Assembly: GCA_964442435.1 (NCBI GenBank)
Contig: CAYTZG010000008.1
Coordinates: 1-64,000, forward strand
DNA length: 64,000 nucleotides
Source of the DNA: CAMXAS01 sp964442435
GTDB taxonomy: Bacteria; Bacteroidota; Bacteroidia; Bacteroidales; P3
Direction: 5' to 3'
The translations under genes and the position numbers were made by a program. The notes under the pieces are model-generated. The model saw nothing but the letters and a program-made list of their open reading frames with translations. It searched no databases and was not told the DNA's origin. Positions 54,898 through 63,403 of this stretch are shown piece by piece (the first letter of the stretch is position 1; each line of letters starts with the position of its first letter).

Positions 54898-55956
54898 CTA
54901 TTTTATATTATCCGTATTATCCGTTTGCAAAAACTTAAGCCCGCGCGCGATGGCCTCCATCTGTATCAGCAGGTCGCGCTTCGGCTTGCGCGGCGAGTAC
55001 AGGTAGGCGTCCATCATCAGGACGCGGTTCTGCGCCGTATCCACCAAAACGTAGTTCACGAACGGTCCGCCCATGAAGTCCCCCTTCAGTTTCCAAAGCC
55101 CCCTCGTCTCTACGGCGTAGCGGCCGTCGATTTGAATCGGACGGCTTTCGGGATACACGTCCGGATAGCCGGTCTCGGTCGTCATATACGAACCGTCGAG
55201 CGGGCCGGGGATATTGGCAACCATTTCGTTACGTTTTTTCAAAATGTGCGGTAACGTAAACGTCTCGGCATCGGTATAGGGGTAAATCTGGAACACGATG
55301 CCTTGTCCCGCGTATTTGCTTTCCTTACGTATCCAGGCAAAGTCCTTCCGCATCGAAGCGAATTCGAAACCCTCCGGGAAGATGAGCGAAAAACCGTAGT
55401 GCTTTTCGAGGTTGCGGCTCAGGTCGATGTTTTCGCCTTTTTTGAACACCCGTTGGATACGCTCGTATTCCTTTTCGTAGATATTATGCCGGATGAAGGC
55501 CTTGTAGCGGCTGAACAGCGAGTCGAACTGGCCGCTGTTTTTCACCTTGAACCAAAATACGACCTGGGGGATGGCCCACCGGTTGGCGCTCATTTCCACC
55601 GAAGGCTGTTCGAGCGCGGCATCCACCTCTATGCCGAGGATGTTGCGGTGGTGCATGAACATCGGGTTGTCCTTGAACGCTTCGGGCTGTATGTTGGCTA
55701 GCGTGAAACGCGGTTCGGCCTGATTCAGGAGCGGTTGCGGTTCCATGAACCACGCCTGCAGGCTGTCGCGGAACAGATTTTCGTAATACGCTTTGGGGCA
55801 GACGACGATGATTTCGCAGGTCTTGCCGCCCGAACCGGGCAGGCTCTGTTTGACGGCGGTTTTGGCGTCCGCCTTTTTATCCGTCTGCGGGTGGCAGGCC
55901 GCCAAGCCGAGCGAGAGCGCGCCGGCCAAGCACGCCAAGGCGAGGATTCGGTTCAT
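54898..55956 (-). CDS. DUF4837 family lipoprotein
   Basis: The 352-residue protein has a lipoprotein signal peptide with the lipobox LAAC (Cys about residue 21). It contains DUF4837 family segments such as CEIIVVCPKAYYENLFRDSLQAWFMEPQPLLNQAEP and a second half with YTDAETFTLPHIL and VDTAQNRVLMMDAYLYSPRKPKRD. Bacteroidetes carry it widely; the role is unknown and probably in the envelope. I used the ATG at 55956, which begins the signal peptide. It heads a five-gene minus-strand unit. Confidence 0.85.
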   Translation of the reverse strand: MNRILALACLAGALSLGLAACHPQTDKKADAKTAVKQSLPGSGGKTCEIIVVCPKAYYENLFRDSLQAWFMEPQPLLNQAEPRFTLANIQPEAFKDNPMFMHHRNILGIEVDAALEQPSVEMSANRWAIPQVVFWFKVKNSGQFDSLFSRYKAFIRHNIYEKEYERIQRVFKKGENIDLSRNLEKHYGFSLIFPEGFEFASMRKDFAWIRKESKYAGQGIVFQIYPYTDAETFTLPHILKKRNEMVANIPGPLDGSYMTTETGYPDVYPESRPIQIDGRYAVETRGLWKLKGDFMGGPFVNYVLVDTAQNRVLMMDAYLYSPRKPKRDLLIQMEAIARGLKFLQTDNTDNIK

Positions 55957-55977
55957 ACCAATACGTTTAGGTTTCTG

Positions 55978-56009
55978 CAAATATAGCGTAAATCGGGCGG
56001 GGATGCAAA
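55978..56009 (-). promoter_or_regulatory. Promoter of the DUF4837-to-ferritin unit (-33 and -7)
   Basis: Minus strand TTTG (56009-56006) and TATATTTG (55985-55978) are separated by 20 bases, a perfect match to the consensus. The leader is about 17 bases. The -33 box lies just after the C-terminal remnant of the degraded glycosyltransferase. Confidence 0.75.
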
Positions 56010-56137
56010 TCAAGGCAGTAAATCCGGAATGCGGCGCGCGTCGAACGCCTCCGTCAACAACCGGCGGTTTTCAACGTCTGCAACTTGTAATAGGCATCGA
56101 TGATGCCGCCGTAGGTGGGTGGAAACGGCACTTGGAA
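56010..56137 (-). pseudogene. Remnant of a deleted GT-family glycosyltransferase
   Basis: On the minus strand, bases 56137-56057 encode FQVPFPPTYGGIIDAYYK and LQTLKTAGC before a stop. This is the conserved N-terminal donor/acceptor loop of a Bacteroidetes glycosyltransferase family. A different frame of the same strand (56010 to about 56066) reads NRRLLTEAFDARRIPDLLP and stop, which looks like the C-terminus of the same kind of protein. The frames overlap at AAAACCGCCGG. The body of about 350 residues is missing, and no start codon is in frame. The reading of family is by motif only. Confidence 0.5.
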
Positions 56138-56174
56138 ACTTGAATCTGAATACCCGAAGGTAACATAAAATGTT

Positions 56175-56182
56175 TATCTTTG
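56175..56182 (+). promoter_or_regulatory. Promoter -7 element for the GT11-purH-GT2 unit
   Basis: TATCTTTG (TAnnTTTG), 22 bases before the ATG at 56205. A clear -33 box is missing. Confidence 0.55.
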
Positions 56183-56204
56183 CAACGCTAAACAAAAGTC
56201 GAGC

Positions 56205-57037
56205 ATGATATTCGTAAGGGATAAAGGGCAGATGTGCAACAATCTGTTGCAATACGGTCACCTCTACGCCTGGGGGCGGGAAAACGGCCGTCGCACCTGC
56301 TCGATGCGTTTCGCTTACAAATATCAATATTTCCATATCTGTCATACGCCGTGGCATCATTTCGCCACTTATTTTATGGCCAAGATTGCCGCAAAGGCGG
56401 GATGCTTGCCGGTGGTGAATTTCGATCGGTTGGAGGCGCAGGAAGAGAATGCCGCCCGCTTGCTGAGTAAGCGTCATGCGGTGGCAGAGGGGTGGTTTGT
56501 TAGATTTTATGATTTGTTTATCAAATGTTTATCAAATATTTGCCGGAAATAAAGGCCTTGTTTGCGTTCTTGCCGGCGATCCGGACGGCCGTTGCAACGA
56601 AAATGGCGGGTTGCAAGGATGCGGAGGTGATGAATATCGGCCTTCATGTACGGCGGGGAGATTATGCCCGTTGGTATGACGGACGTTATTTGTTCAGTGA
56701 CGCGCAATACCTGGAGGTGGTCGGGAAGATAGCCTCGCTTTATCCGGACAAACGGAAAGTTGTTTGGGTCTGCACGAATGATATGGCCTTGGATGGCGAG
56801 GCGTTTACCCGGACGCTTTCCGCCAAGGGTATTGAAACGCGTTTTCCGAAAGGCAATCCGGGCGAGGATCTCTGCCTGTTGTCGGAATGCGATGTGCTGG
56901 CAGGCCCGCCAAGTACGTTTTCGCTGGTGGCCGCCATGTACCGGGATATTCCGTTGTATTGGATTTCTGATCCGGCCGCGGCTGTAACCTCCGATAGTTT
57001 CGCCCGTTTTTCAACGCTTTTCCGTGAGATACTTTAA
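56205..57037 (+). pseudogene. GT11-type (alpha-1,2-fucosyltransferase-like) glycosyltransferase broken by an 11-bp tandem duplication
   Basis: The first frame (56205-56552) reads KGQMCNNLLQYGHLYAWGRE and ends EGWFVRFYDLFIK then CLSNICRK and stop. The second (from 56525) continues IKYLPEIKALFAF, with the GT11 donor motif LHVRRGDYARW. The break falls in an exact repeat GTTTATCAAAT x2 at 56516-56537. Removing one copy gives one frame of 273 residues, a normal size for this family. With both copies the enzyme lacks its donor site, unless the locus varies in the population. Base composition is less GC-rich than the flanking genes. Confidence 0.8.
56516..56537 (+). repeat. Exact 11-bp tandem duplication (GTTTATCAAAT x2)
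   Basis: Copies at 56516-56526 and 56527-56537 are identical. The unit is not a multiple of three, so gain or loss of one copy shifts the reading frame of the surrounding glycosyltransferase gene. Confidence 0.95.
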
Positions 57038-57055
57038 GACTAAACATATAACGAC

Positions 57056-58624
57056 ATGATTAAAAAGGTTAAGCACGCACTGATTTCGGTGTTTCACAAA
57101 GAAGGTCTGGACGAATTGTTGGAGGCCTTGAAGGCGAACGGCACGCATATCTATTCGACGGGCGGTACGTATCAGTACCTGCTGGACAAGGGGATGGACG
57201 TGAGTACGGTGGAATCGTTGACGACCTATCCCTCCATCCTGGGCGGCCGCGTCAAGACGCTGCACCCGATGGTGTTCGGCGGCATCCTCGGCCGGCGCGA
57301 AGAGGCGCAGGACATGGCCGAAATGCAGCAGTACGGCATGCCGGAAATCGATATGGTGGTCGTGGACCTCTATCCGTTCGCGCAGACGGTGGCCGATGGC
57401 GGTACGGAAGCGGAAATCATCGAGAAAATCGACATAGGCGGCGTTTCGTTGATTCGGGCGGCCGCCAAGAATTTCAAAGACGTGCTCATCGTGCCGTCAA
57501 GCAAGGCTTACGCCAAGACGGCCGAATGGTTGCGCCGTCAGGGCGGGAGCACGCTGGAACAGCGGGCGGCTGCGGCGGCCGAGGCCATTGCGGAGACGTC
57601 GGCCTACGACGGTTTGATTTCGCGGTGGATGCTGAACCGCTACGGGGCGGCCGATGCCGCGCAGGGCGCGGCGGAACCCGCCGATTTGCCTTGGCCGGCC
57701 GAACAGACCCCGCTCCGCTACGGCGAGAACCCGCATCAGAAGGGCTTTTTCAAAGGGCGTCTGTCGGAGGCCTTCACGCAACTCCACGGCAAGGAAATCT
57801 CCTACAATAACTTATTGGACATCCATGCGGCTTTCGAACTCATCGGCGAGTTCGCGCGTCCGCAGGACGCGCCGGCCGCCCCGTATGCGGTGGCCATCAT
57901 CAAGCACAGCAACCCCTGCGGTTTCGCCTGCCGTCCGAGTTTAAAGGAAGCCTACGAGACGGCCTTGGCCTGCGACCCGGTTTCCGCTTTCGGCGGCGTC
58001 GTGGTCTGCAACGCCCCGGTTGACCTGCCCACGGCCACGGCCATGAACAGCCTGTTCATCGAGGTGCTTATCGCGCCGGGCTATGCGCCCGAAGCCCTGC
58101 AATTGCTGCAAGGCAAGAAAAACCGCGTCATCCTGCAAGCGCCCTCGTATCGGTTGCCGTCCCATGTGCTACGTTCGTGCGTCAACGGCTATCTCGTTCA
58201 GGAACGCGACACGCGCGTGGACGAAGCCGCCGACAACAAAGTCGTCACCAAGGCGCAACCCTCCGACAGGGAACTGCGCGACCTGCATTTCGCCAACATT
58301 CTGGTCAAGCACTGCAAGTCGAACGCGATTGTCATCGCCAAGGACGGCCAGCTGCTGGCGGCCGGCGTAGGGCAGACCTCGCGCGTGGATTCGCTCAAGC
58401 AGGCCATCGAGAAGGCGCAGCGTTTCGGCTTCGACCTCAAGGACGCCGTCTTGGCCTCCGATGCGTTCTTCCCGTTCAGCGACTGTGTGGAAATCGCTTC
58501 GCAGAACGGCATAGAGGCGTTCATCCAGCCCGGCGGCTCGGTGCGCGACCAGGAGTCGATTCAGTATTGCGATGAACACGGCCTCAAAATGGTCTTCACG
58601 GGCTTGCGTCATTTCAGACACTGA
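57056..58624 (+). CDS. purH: Bifunctional AICAR formyltransferase / IMP cyclohydrolase
   Basis: The 522-residue protein has an N-terminal IMP cyclohydrolase (YSTGGTYQYLLDKG, GGRVKTLHPMVFGGIL) and a C-terminal transformylase (LRYGENPHQKGFF, with the Lys-His IIKHSNPCGFA catalytic pair). It makes the last two steps of purine synthesis. The stop overlaps the GT2 start by 1 base (TGATG). In related genomes mreB follows purH; here a glycosyltransferase intervenes. Confidence 0.96.
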   Translation: MIKKVKHALISVFHKEGLDELLEALKANGTHIYSTGGTYQYLLDKGMDVSTVESLTTYPSILGGRVKTLHPMVFGGILGRREEAQDMAEMQQYGMPEIDMVVVDLYPFAQTVADGGTEAEIIEKIDIGGVSLIRAAAKNFKDVLIVPSSKAYAKTAEWLRRQGGSTLEQRAAAAAEAIAETSAYDGLISRWMLNRYGAADAAQGAAEPADLPWPAEQTPLRYGENPHQKGFFKGRLSEAFTQLHGKEISYNNLLDIHAAFELIGEFARPQDAPAAPYAVAIIKHSNPCGFACRPSLKEAYETALACDPVSAFGGVVVCNAPVDLPTATAMNSLFIEVLIAPGYAPEALQLLQGKKNRVILQAPSYRLPSHVLRSCVNGYLVQERDTRVDEAADNKVVTKAQPSDRELRDLHFANILVKHCKSNAIVIAKDGQLLAAGVGQTSRVDSLKQAIEKAQRFGFDLKDAVLASDAFFPFSDCVEIASQNGIEAFIQPGGSVRDQESIQYCDEHGLKMVFTGLRHFRH

Positions 58625-59574
58625 TGCTGTCGATACTCATTCCGACTTATAGGCGCGACTGCCGGCCGCTCGTGGAGCGGATGCGGCTTTGTGCGGAACG
58701 GATCGGTCTGCCTTATGAGATTCTGGTGGCGGACGATGCTTCGCCGGAAACCTACCGGATGCAAAACCGGGAGATAGGCTGTTGGCCGAATTGCCGTTAT
58801 GTTCAGTCCGACCTCAATCTCGGCCCGGCCCGTATCCGCAATCTGTTGGTGGCGGAGGCACGTTATCCGTACTTGCTTTTTCTGGACGCGGATGTCATGC
58901 CGTTGTTGGAGGATTTCTGCGAAGTCTATCTGGCGGCGGTACGGGCGTTGTCGTGTACGGATGGTTTTCCGGAACCGGCGTCGGACGACGCCGGGGCGTT
59001 TGTCATCTGCGGCGGTTTTGTCTATCCGCGCCGGACGGTGCCGGTACATGCGGTCTTGCGGCACAAGTACGGGATACGTGTGGAAGAGCGTACCGCCGCC
59101 CGGCGGAACAGGCATCCCTACCGGGATTTCATCAGTATGAATTTTCTGTCTACGCACCGTTGTTTCGAGCAGGTGTCGTTCGATACGAACTTCCACCAAT
59201 ACGGCTATGAGGACACGTTGTTTGGCCTGCAATTGGCTGAAGCTGGCATCCCGATACGGCATATCGACAACCCGGTCTGCCATCTGGTGGAAGAGGACAG
59301 CGCGGCCTATTTGAAGAAAATCCGTCGGGCGGTACGCAATGCGGCGGCGCAGGAGGCACGGCTCGGTGAGGGGGTGCGGCTGTTGCGTTGGTACGACCGT
59401 CTGCATCGTTGGGGATTGGTCGCGCCGATGGCCGTCTTGTTCTGTTTGACGGAAAAAGGGGTGGAACGGCAGCTCTGCGGCCGGCATCCGTCGTTGAAGC
59501 TGTTTGCGTTCTATAAACTGGGCTATCTTTGCCGGTTGAAACGTAATCCGGCCTTGGTCGAATCCGAGCAATGA
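58624..59574 (+). CDS. GT2 family glycosyltransferase
   Basis: The 316-residue protein has the GT2 start MLSILIPTYRRD, the nucleotide-binding VADDASPET, the DxD motif in LFLDADVMPLL (about residue 85) and an acceptor-side YGYEDTLFGLQLAEAG, where the ED-type residues are catalytic. It probably adds a sugar to a surface glycan. No membrane helices are evident. It shares one base with purH and is followed by a promoter and mreB. Confidence 0.88.
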   Translation: MLSILIPTYRRDCRPLVERMRLCAERIGLPYEILVADDASPETYRMQNREIGCWPNCRYVQSDLNLGPARIRNLLVAEARYPYLLFLDADVMPLLEDFCEVYLAAVRALSCTDGFPEPASDDAGAFVICGGFVYPRRTVPVHAVLRHKYGIRVEERTAARRNRHPYRDFISMNFLSTHRCFEQVSFDTNFHQYGYEDTLFGLQLAEAGIPIRHIDNPVCHLVEEDSAAYLKKIRRAVRNAAAQEARLGEGVRLLRWYDRLHRWGLVAPMAVLFCLTEKGVERQLCGRHPSLKLFAFYKLGYLCRLKRNPALVESEQ

Positions 59575-59610
59575 CGCGTCTTGTACGGCCATAGGTGGGA
59601 AATATCCCGT

Positions 59611-59629
59611 AGGCTTTTTCTGAAAGCCT
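59611..59629 (+). terminator. Weak hairpin after the GT2 gene
   Basis: AGGCTTT (59611-59617) pairs with AAAGCCT (59623-59629) around a 5-base loop. No T-run follows, so termination is uncertain; it overlaps the mreB promoter -33 box by one base. Confidence 0.35.
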
Positions 59630-59659
59630 TGTATTTGTGCTTTATAAAAGCTATCTTTG
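59629..59659 (+). promoter_or_regulatory. mreB promoter (-33 and -7)
   Basis: TTG at 59629-59631 and TATCTTTG at 59652-59659 are 20 bases apart. The leader to the mreB ATG at 59729 is about 65 bases. Confidence 0.7.
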
Positions 59660-59728
59660 CACGAAAGGTGTTCAGTGTACGTTTTTTACACAAACGCCAT
59701 ATTGTTAAAAGATTAATATTGTCTATAA

Positions 59729-60751
59729 ATGAGTCTGTTCTCTTTTATGACGCGTGAAATCGCGATTGACCTCGGAACGGCCAACACGATTATCATGTAT
59801 AACGACAAGGTGGTGGTGGACGAACCGTCCATCATCGCGCTGGAACGCTCGACGGGCAAGGTGTTGGCCGTCGGCAAGCACGCCATGCTCATGCAGGGCA
59901 AGACGCCCGAACACATCAAGACGATCCGCCCGATGAAGGACGGCGTTATCGCCGACTTCCAGGCGACCGAAAGCATGATGCGGGAATTGATCAAGAAAGT
60001 GCCGGTCAAGAAAAGCCTGTTTCCGCCGGCGCTCAAGATGGTGATTTGTATTCCGTCCGGTATCACGGAGGTGGAGGAACGCGCCGTGCGCGACTCGGCC
60101 GAGCAGTCGGGCGCGCGGGAAGTGCGTCTGATTCACGAGCCGATGGCGGCCGCCATCGGTATCGGCTTGAACGTGCTCGAACCCCACGGCAACATGATTG
60201 TGGACATAGGCGGCGGTACGAGTGAAATCGCCGTTATCGCGTTGGGCGGTATCGTGAGCAACAAGTCGATTAAAATCGCCGGCGACGACTTCAATCAGGA
60301 CATCAAGGACTATATGCGGGCGCGCCACAACATCAGCATCGGCGATTCGACGGCCGAACGCATCAAGATAGAGGTGGGCGCGGCCATGCCGGAACTGGAA
60401 ACGCCGCCCGAAGAATACGCCGTGCAGGGACGTGACCTGCTGACGGGTATCCCCAAGGAAATCATCGTCAACTATACCGAAATCGCGCACGCGCTCGACC
60501 GCTCCATCCTCAAAATCGAAGCGGCCGTTTTGAACGCGTTGGAAATGACGCCGCCCGAACTGTCGGCCGATATTTTCAAGACCGGTATCTATCTGGCCGG
60601 CGGCGGCAGTCTGTTGCGTGGCTTGGACAAGCGTTTGGCCATCAAGACCAAGTTGCCGGTACACCTCGCCGAAGATCCGTTGCGGGCCGTGGCGCGCGGA
60701 ACGGGTATCGCGTTGAAGAATTTTGACAAATTCACGTTTTTGATTAAATAA
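59729..60751 (+). CDS. mreB: Rod-shape determining protein MreB
   Basis: The 340-residue actin homologue has phosphate loop 1 IAIDLGTANTIIM, the connect segment IPSGITEVEERAVRDSAEQSGAREV, phosphate loop 2 MIVDIGGGTSEIAVIALGG and the adenosine loop YLAGGGSLLRGLDKRL. The length is normal. MreB filaments guide cell-wall synthesis. It has its own promoter and leads mreC and mreD. Confidence 0.97.
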   Translation: MSLFSFMTREIAIDLGTANTIIMYNDKVVVDEPSIIALERSTGKVLAVGKHAMLMQGKTPEHIKTIRPMKDGVIADFQATESMMRELIKKVPVKKSLFPPALKMVICIPSGITEVEERAVRDSAEQSGAREVRLIHEPMAAAIGIGLNVLEPHGNMIVDIGGGTSEIAVIALGGIVSNKSIKIAGDDFNQDIKDYMRARHNISIGDSTAERIKIEVGAAMPELETPPEEYAVQGRDLLTGIPKEIIVNYTEIAHALDRSILKIEAAVLNALEMTPPELSADIFKTGIYLAGGGSLLRGLDKRLAIKTKLPVHLAEDPLRAVARGTGIALKNFDKFTFLIK

Positions 60752-60753
60752 CA

Positions 60754-61620
60754 TTGAATGCGTTTTGGCAAATAATCAAGCGGCACGCCTATATCGGGCT
60801 GTTTGTCGTATTGATGCTTGTTTCCCTGCAGCTCTTTTTCCGACATCATGACTACCAGCAGAGCATGGTGCACGGTTTCGGTTTGGAATTGCAGGGCGGC
60901 ATGAATGCCTCCACCCAACGCATCCGTCAATTGTTTTATCTGCGTCAGACCAACGCGGCGCTGCAGGCTGAGAACGCCGAGCTGCGCGCCTTGGTCGAGA
61001 TGTCGCGCGTGCCGCTGGCCGGGGCCGACAGTACGGTCACGGACAGCCTTTACCGTCAACTCTACACGTATCTGCCCGCGCAAATCCTCTACAATTCGAC
61101 TGACTTGAAGAACAACTACCTGTTGCTGAACGTCGGCAGCCGGGACGGAGTGTTTCCGGGCATGGCCGTCATCGCGCCGCAGGGCATCGTCGGCATCATC
61201 AAGGACGTATCCTCGCATTTCTCATCGGTGTTGTCGATATTGCACAGCCAAAGCAAGGTCAGCGTGCGCCTGAGTTCGGAAGCCTACAGCGGTTCCCTGT
61301 ATTGGAACGGCCGGGCGTCCGATATGGTCGAGTTAGACGAGATTCCGTCGCACGTCGATGTGCGTAAGGGCGAAAAGGTGGTGACGAGCGGTTATTCGCT
61401 CTTTTTCCCGGCCGGCATCGAGGTGGGGCGCGTCGTGGACGTGCTGTCCAAGCCGGGCGACGAATTCCAGCGTCTGAGCGTGCGCTTGGTGCGGGATTTC
61501 AAGGCGCTGGACCGGGTTTATGTCGTCAAGAATTTGGATAGGAGCGAACTGGATAGCCTGATGACGGGCGATATGGCCGTGTGGCCGCTCCGTCAGGTGG
61601 AGGAAGAAACGGAGGAATAG
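60754..61620 (+). CDS. mreC: Rod-shape determining protein MreC
   Basis: The 288-residue protein has one N-terminal membrane helix, a coiled coil with LRQTNAALQAENAELRALVEM and a periplasmic beta domain (YNSTDLKNNYLLLNVGSRDGVFPGMAVIAPQGIVGII). It links MreB to the cell-wall enzymes. The start is a TTG at 60754, 2 bases after mreB; the ATG at 60758 is in another frame. Confidence 0.93.
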   Translation: MNAFWQIIKRHAYIGLFVVLMLVSLQLFFRHHDYQQSMVHGFGLELQGGMNASTQRIRQLFYLRQTNAALQAENAELRALVEMSRVPLAGADSTVTDSLYRQLYTYLPAQILYNSTDLKNNYLLLNVGSRDGVFPGMAVIAPQGIVGIIKDVSSHFSSVLSILHSQSKVSVRLSSEAYSGSLYWNGRASDMVELDEIPSHVDVRKGEKVVTSGYSLFFPAGIEVGRVVDVLSKPGDEFQRLSVRLVRDFKALDRVYVVKNLDRSELDSLMTGDMAVWPLRQVEEETEE

Positions 61621-61631
61621 AAAGGAAAGCG

Positions 61632-62138
61632 ATGCGGACGTTGGTTGGAAAAAATATAATACGCTTCATCTTCTTGGTGCTGTTGCAGGGTTTGGTGATT
61701 TCGCACATCCCGTTGCCCCTGCATCTGCAACTGTTCGTGTCGGTGCTGTTCATCCTGTTCCTGCCGTTCGGCATGCGGGCGTGGCTGGGATTGCTGTTCG
61801 GCTTCCTGTGCGGTCTGTGTGTGGACACGTTGACGGGTACTTGGGGCATGCACGCGGCGGCGGCAACGACGGCCGCCTTCGTGCGCGAACTCTATACGCG
61901 CTTCAACGAACGCTACGGGCGGGAGGCGGAAACGGAAACCATCACGCCGACGCTCTCGCGCATGGGCTTGCCCGATTTCTCGGCCTATGCGGCCATGGTC
62001 ATTCTAAGCTACCACATTGTCTTTTTCGCGCTGGACGCTTTCCAACTTTGGGATTTCTCCACCTTCGGCATCATGCTCGGCAGCGCGTTGCTCTGCTATA
62101 TCTGCGCCTTCCTTTCGCAGAAGTGGTTCGCGCGTTAA
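61632..62138 (+). CDS. mreD: Rod-shape determining protein MreD
   Basis: The 168-residue protein has five hydrophobic helices (FIFLVLLQGLVISHIPL, LFILFLPFGMRAWLGLLFGFLCGLCVD, and others). The sequence LLFGFLCGLCVDTLTGTWGMHAAAA fits MreD. It completes the morphogenic membrane complex. The start is the ATG at 61632 (AAAGGAAAG upstream), 11 bases after mreC. pbp2 and rodA, which often follow, are absent; a minus-strand gene begins 10 bases on. Confidence 0.9.
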   Translation: MRTLVGKNIIRFIFLVLLQGLVISHIPLPLHLQLFVSVLFILFLPFGMRAWLGLLFGFLCGLCVDTLTGTWGMHAAAATTAAFVRELYTRFNERYGREAETETITPTLSRMGLPDFSAYAAMVILSYHIVFFALDAFQLWDFSTFGIMLGSALLCYICAFLSQKWFAR

Positions 62139-62147
62139 CCTTAATCG

Positions 62148-62555
62148 TCAGAAGACGCGATACCAGAAAGTTTCGTTTTTGAGCCGGATTTTTCGGGCCG
62201 AGCGGACGGCTTTGGCCAACGGCAGGAACGTCTTGTAACGTGTCTGCTCTAAGAACGACTGCCCGTCGGGTTCGCCCTTGGCCGCGCGGAAGAATAGAAA
62301 GAGGAAAGGGTCGCTTTGGGCTTGGAGCCATTCGGCGGCTTTGGGTTCGTCATTCAGCGCGTTGGCCAAAACGCCCAATTCAGAGAAACGGTAGCGCAAC
62401 AGCCACAGGACGGCTTCGCGGTCGCCCTTGACGGCGTTGACGAAAGCCGCCCATTCGGGATGGGTTTTCAGCAGGGCATCGAACACACGGTCGTTGCCGT
62501 CTAACGCCCGGATGACGTCGGCATAGACTTCGGCGGGATATTCGGTGATGTACAT
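62148..62555 (-). CDS. Small soluble protein of unknown function
   Basis: The 135-residue protein has no signal or membrane segment, is largely helical (HPEWAAFVNAVKGDREAVLWLLRYRF, ELGVLANALNDEPKAAEWLQ) and has a basic C-terminus. I do not recognise a family. It starts one base after the stop of the radical SAM gene, so its translation is coupled to it and its job may be linked. Confidence 0.7.
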   Translation of the reverse strand: MYITEYPAEVYADVIRALDGNDRVFDALLKTHPEWAAFVNAVKGDREAVLWLLRYRFSELGVLANALNDEPKAAEWLQAQSDPFLFLFFRAAKGEPDGQSFLEQTRYKTFLPLAKAVRSARKIRLKNETFWYRVF

Positions 62556-62556
62556 T

Positions 62557-63399
62557 TCAATAGTAGTATTGGACGGGCGGGGTGCCGGCGGCGCGCAAGC
62601 GGTGCGCCAGGTCGGCCAACTCGGCCTCGCTCAGTTTCTGCAATTCCTTTTCGGGCGTCTCGCGGTCCAGACCGTAAATCATCAGGTCGGCGGGCTGCAC
62701 GTAAAGCACCTGTCGGATATAGGCGGCGAGTTCGTCGCCGGTCGTGTTGTCGATGGGCGCGCCGCCGGCACGGCCGCGGAAGAACAGCGTCTGCAACGTG
62801 AAAGGATAGGGCAGGTCGTGCAGGTTCTCGATGAGTTGGGCATAGGCGGCCGTGATGTCCGCGGCCGTCGGCGTTTCACGCCGCCCCGCCACCTCGCCGA
62901 TCGGCAGCGTGGGGTCGGCGAGCCGCAGGCCGTTGATGCGGCCGTAGAGTTCGCTCGTGCCGGCGTCTAATTTGAGGATGCGCTTGTCGGCCCGCCCGAT
63001 GGCGCGTCGGATGTCCGGCAGGCCGAGCCGGCTGGCGTTGGAGATGACCGACACGGGCGTATGCGGCGTATGGCGTTGGCGCAACGTGCATACGATGTCC
63101 ATGATGGTCTCGAACTGCGGGTGCAGCGTCGGTTCGCCATTGCCCGAGAACGTGATGGAGTGCAGGGGGCGGCCCTCCGCTTTCAGCGCGCGCAGCCGTT
63201 CGTCCAAGGCCTTCTCTATCTGCGCCGGGGTGGGCAGGCTCCGGATTTCCTCCTCGTCGGGTCGGTTCAGGCCGCATTCGCAATAGACGCAGTTGTAGTT
63301 GCAGATTTTGTGCGAGCAGGGCAACAGGTTGACACCCAAGGAGGTGCCGAGGCGTCGGCTTTGGATGGGGCCCGAAATGCAGTGTGCGTGTAAAAACAT
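62557..63399 (-). CDS. Radical SAM protein (COG0731-like)
   Basis: The 280-residue protein has the radical SAM motif CNYNCVYC (CxxxCxxC, about residue 33), preceded by SRRLGTSLGVNLLPCSHK. The GNGEPTLHPQF strand fits the SAM-binding GGE-type motif. The second part has RILKLDAGTSELYGRING. The family includes Fe-S oxidoreductases related to tRNA modification; the substrate is unknown. I start it at the ATG at 63399; the frame opens 37 codons earlier but overlaps miaA. Confidence 0.82.
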   Translation of the reverse strand: MFLHAHCISGPIQSRRLGTSLGVNLLPCSHKICNYNCVYCECGLNRPDEEEIRSLPTPAQIEKALDERLRALKAEGRPLHSITFSGNGEPTLHPQFETIMDIVCTLRQRHTPHTPVSVISNASRLGLPDIRRAIGRADKRILKLDAGTSELYGRINGLRLADPTLPIGEVAGRRETPTAADITAAYAQLIENLHDLPYPFTLQTLFFRGRAGGAPIDNTTGDELAAYIRQVLYVQPADLMIYGLDRETPEKELQKLSEAELADLAHRLRAAGTPPVQYYY

Positions 63400-63403
63400 G
63401 GGG

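Noticed and set aside
56205..56552. The two GT11 halves as separate genes
   Set aside because: Neither is a complete domain, the second starts inside the duplicated repeat, and deletion of one repeat unit gives one seamless frame.
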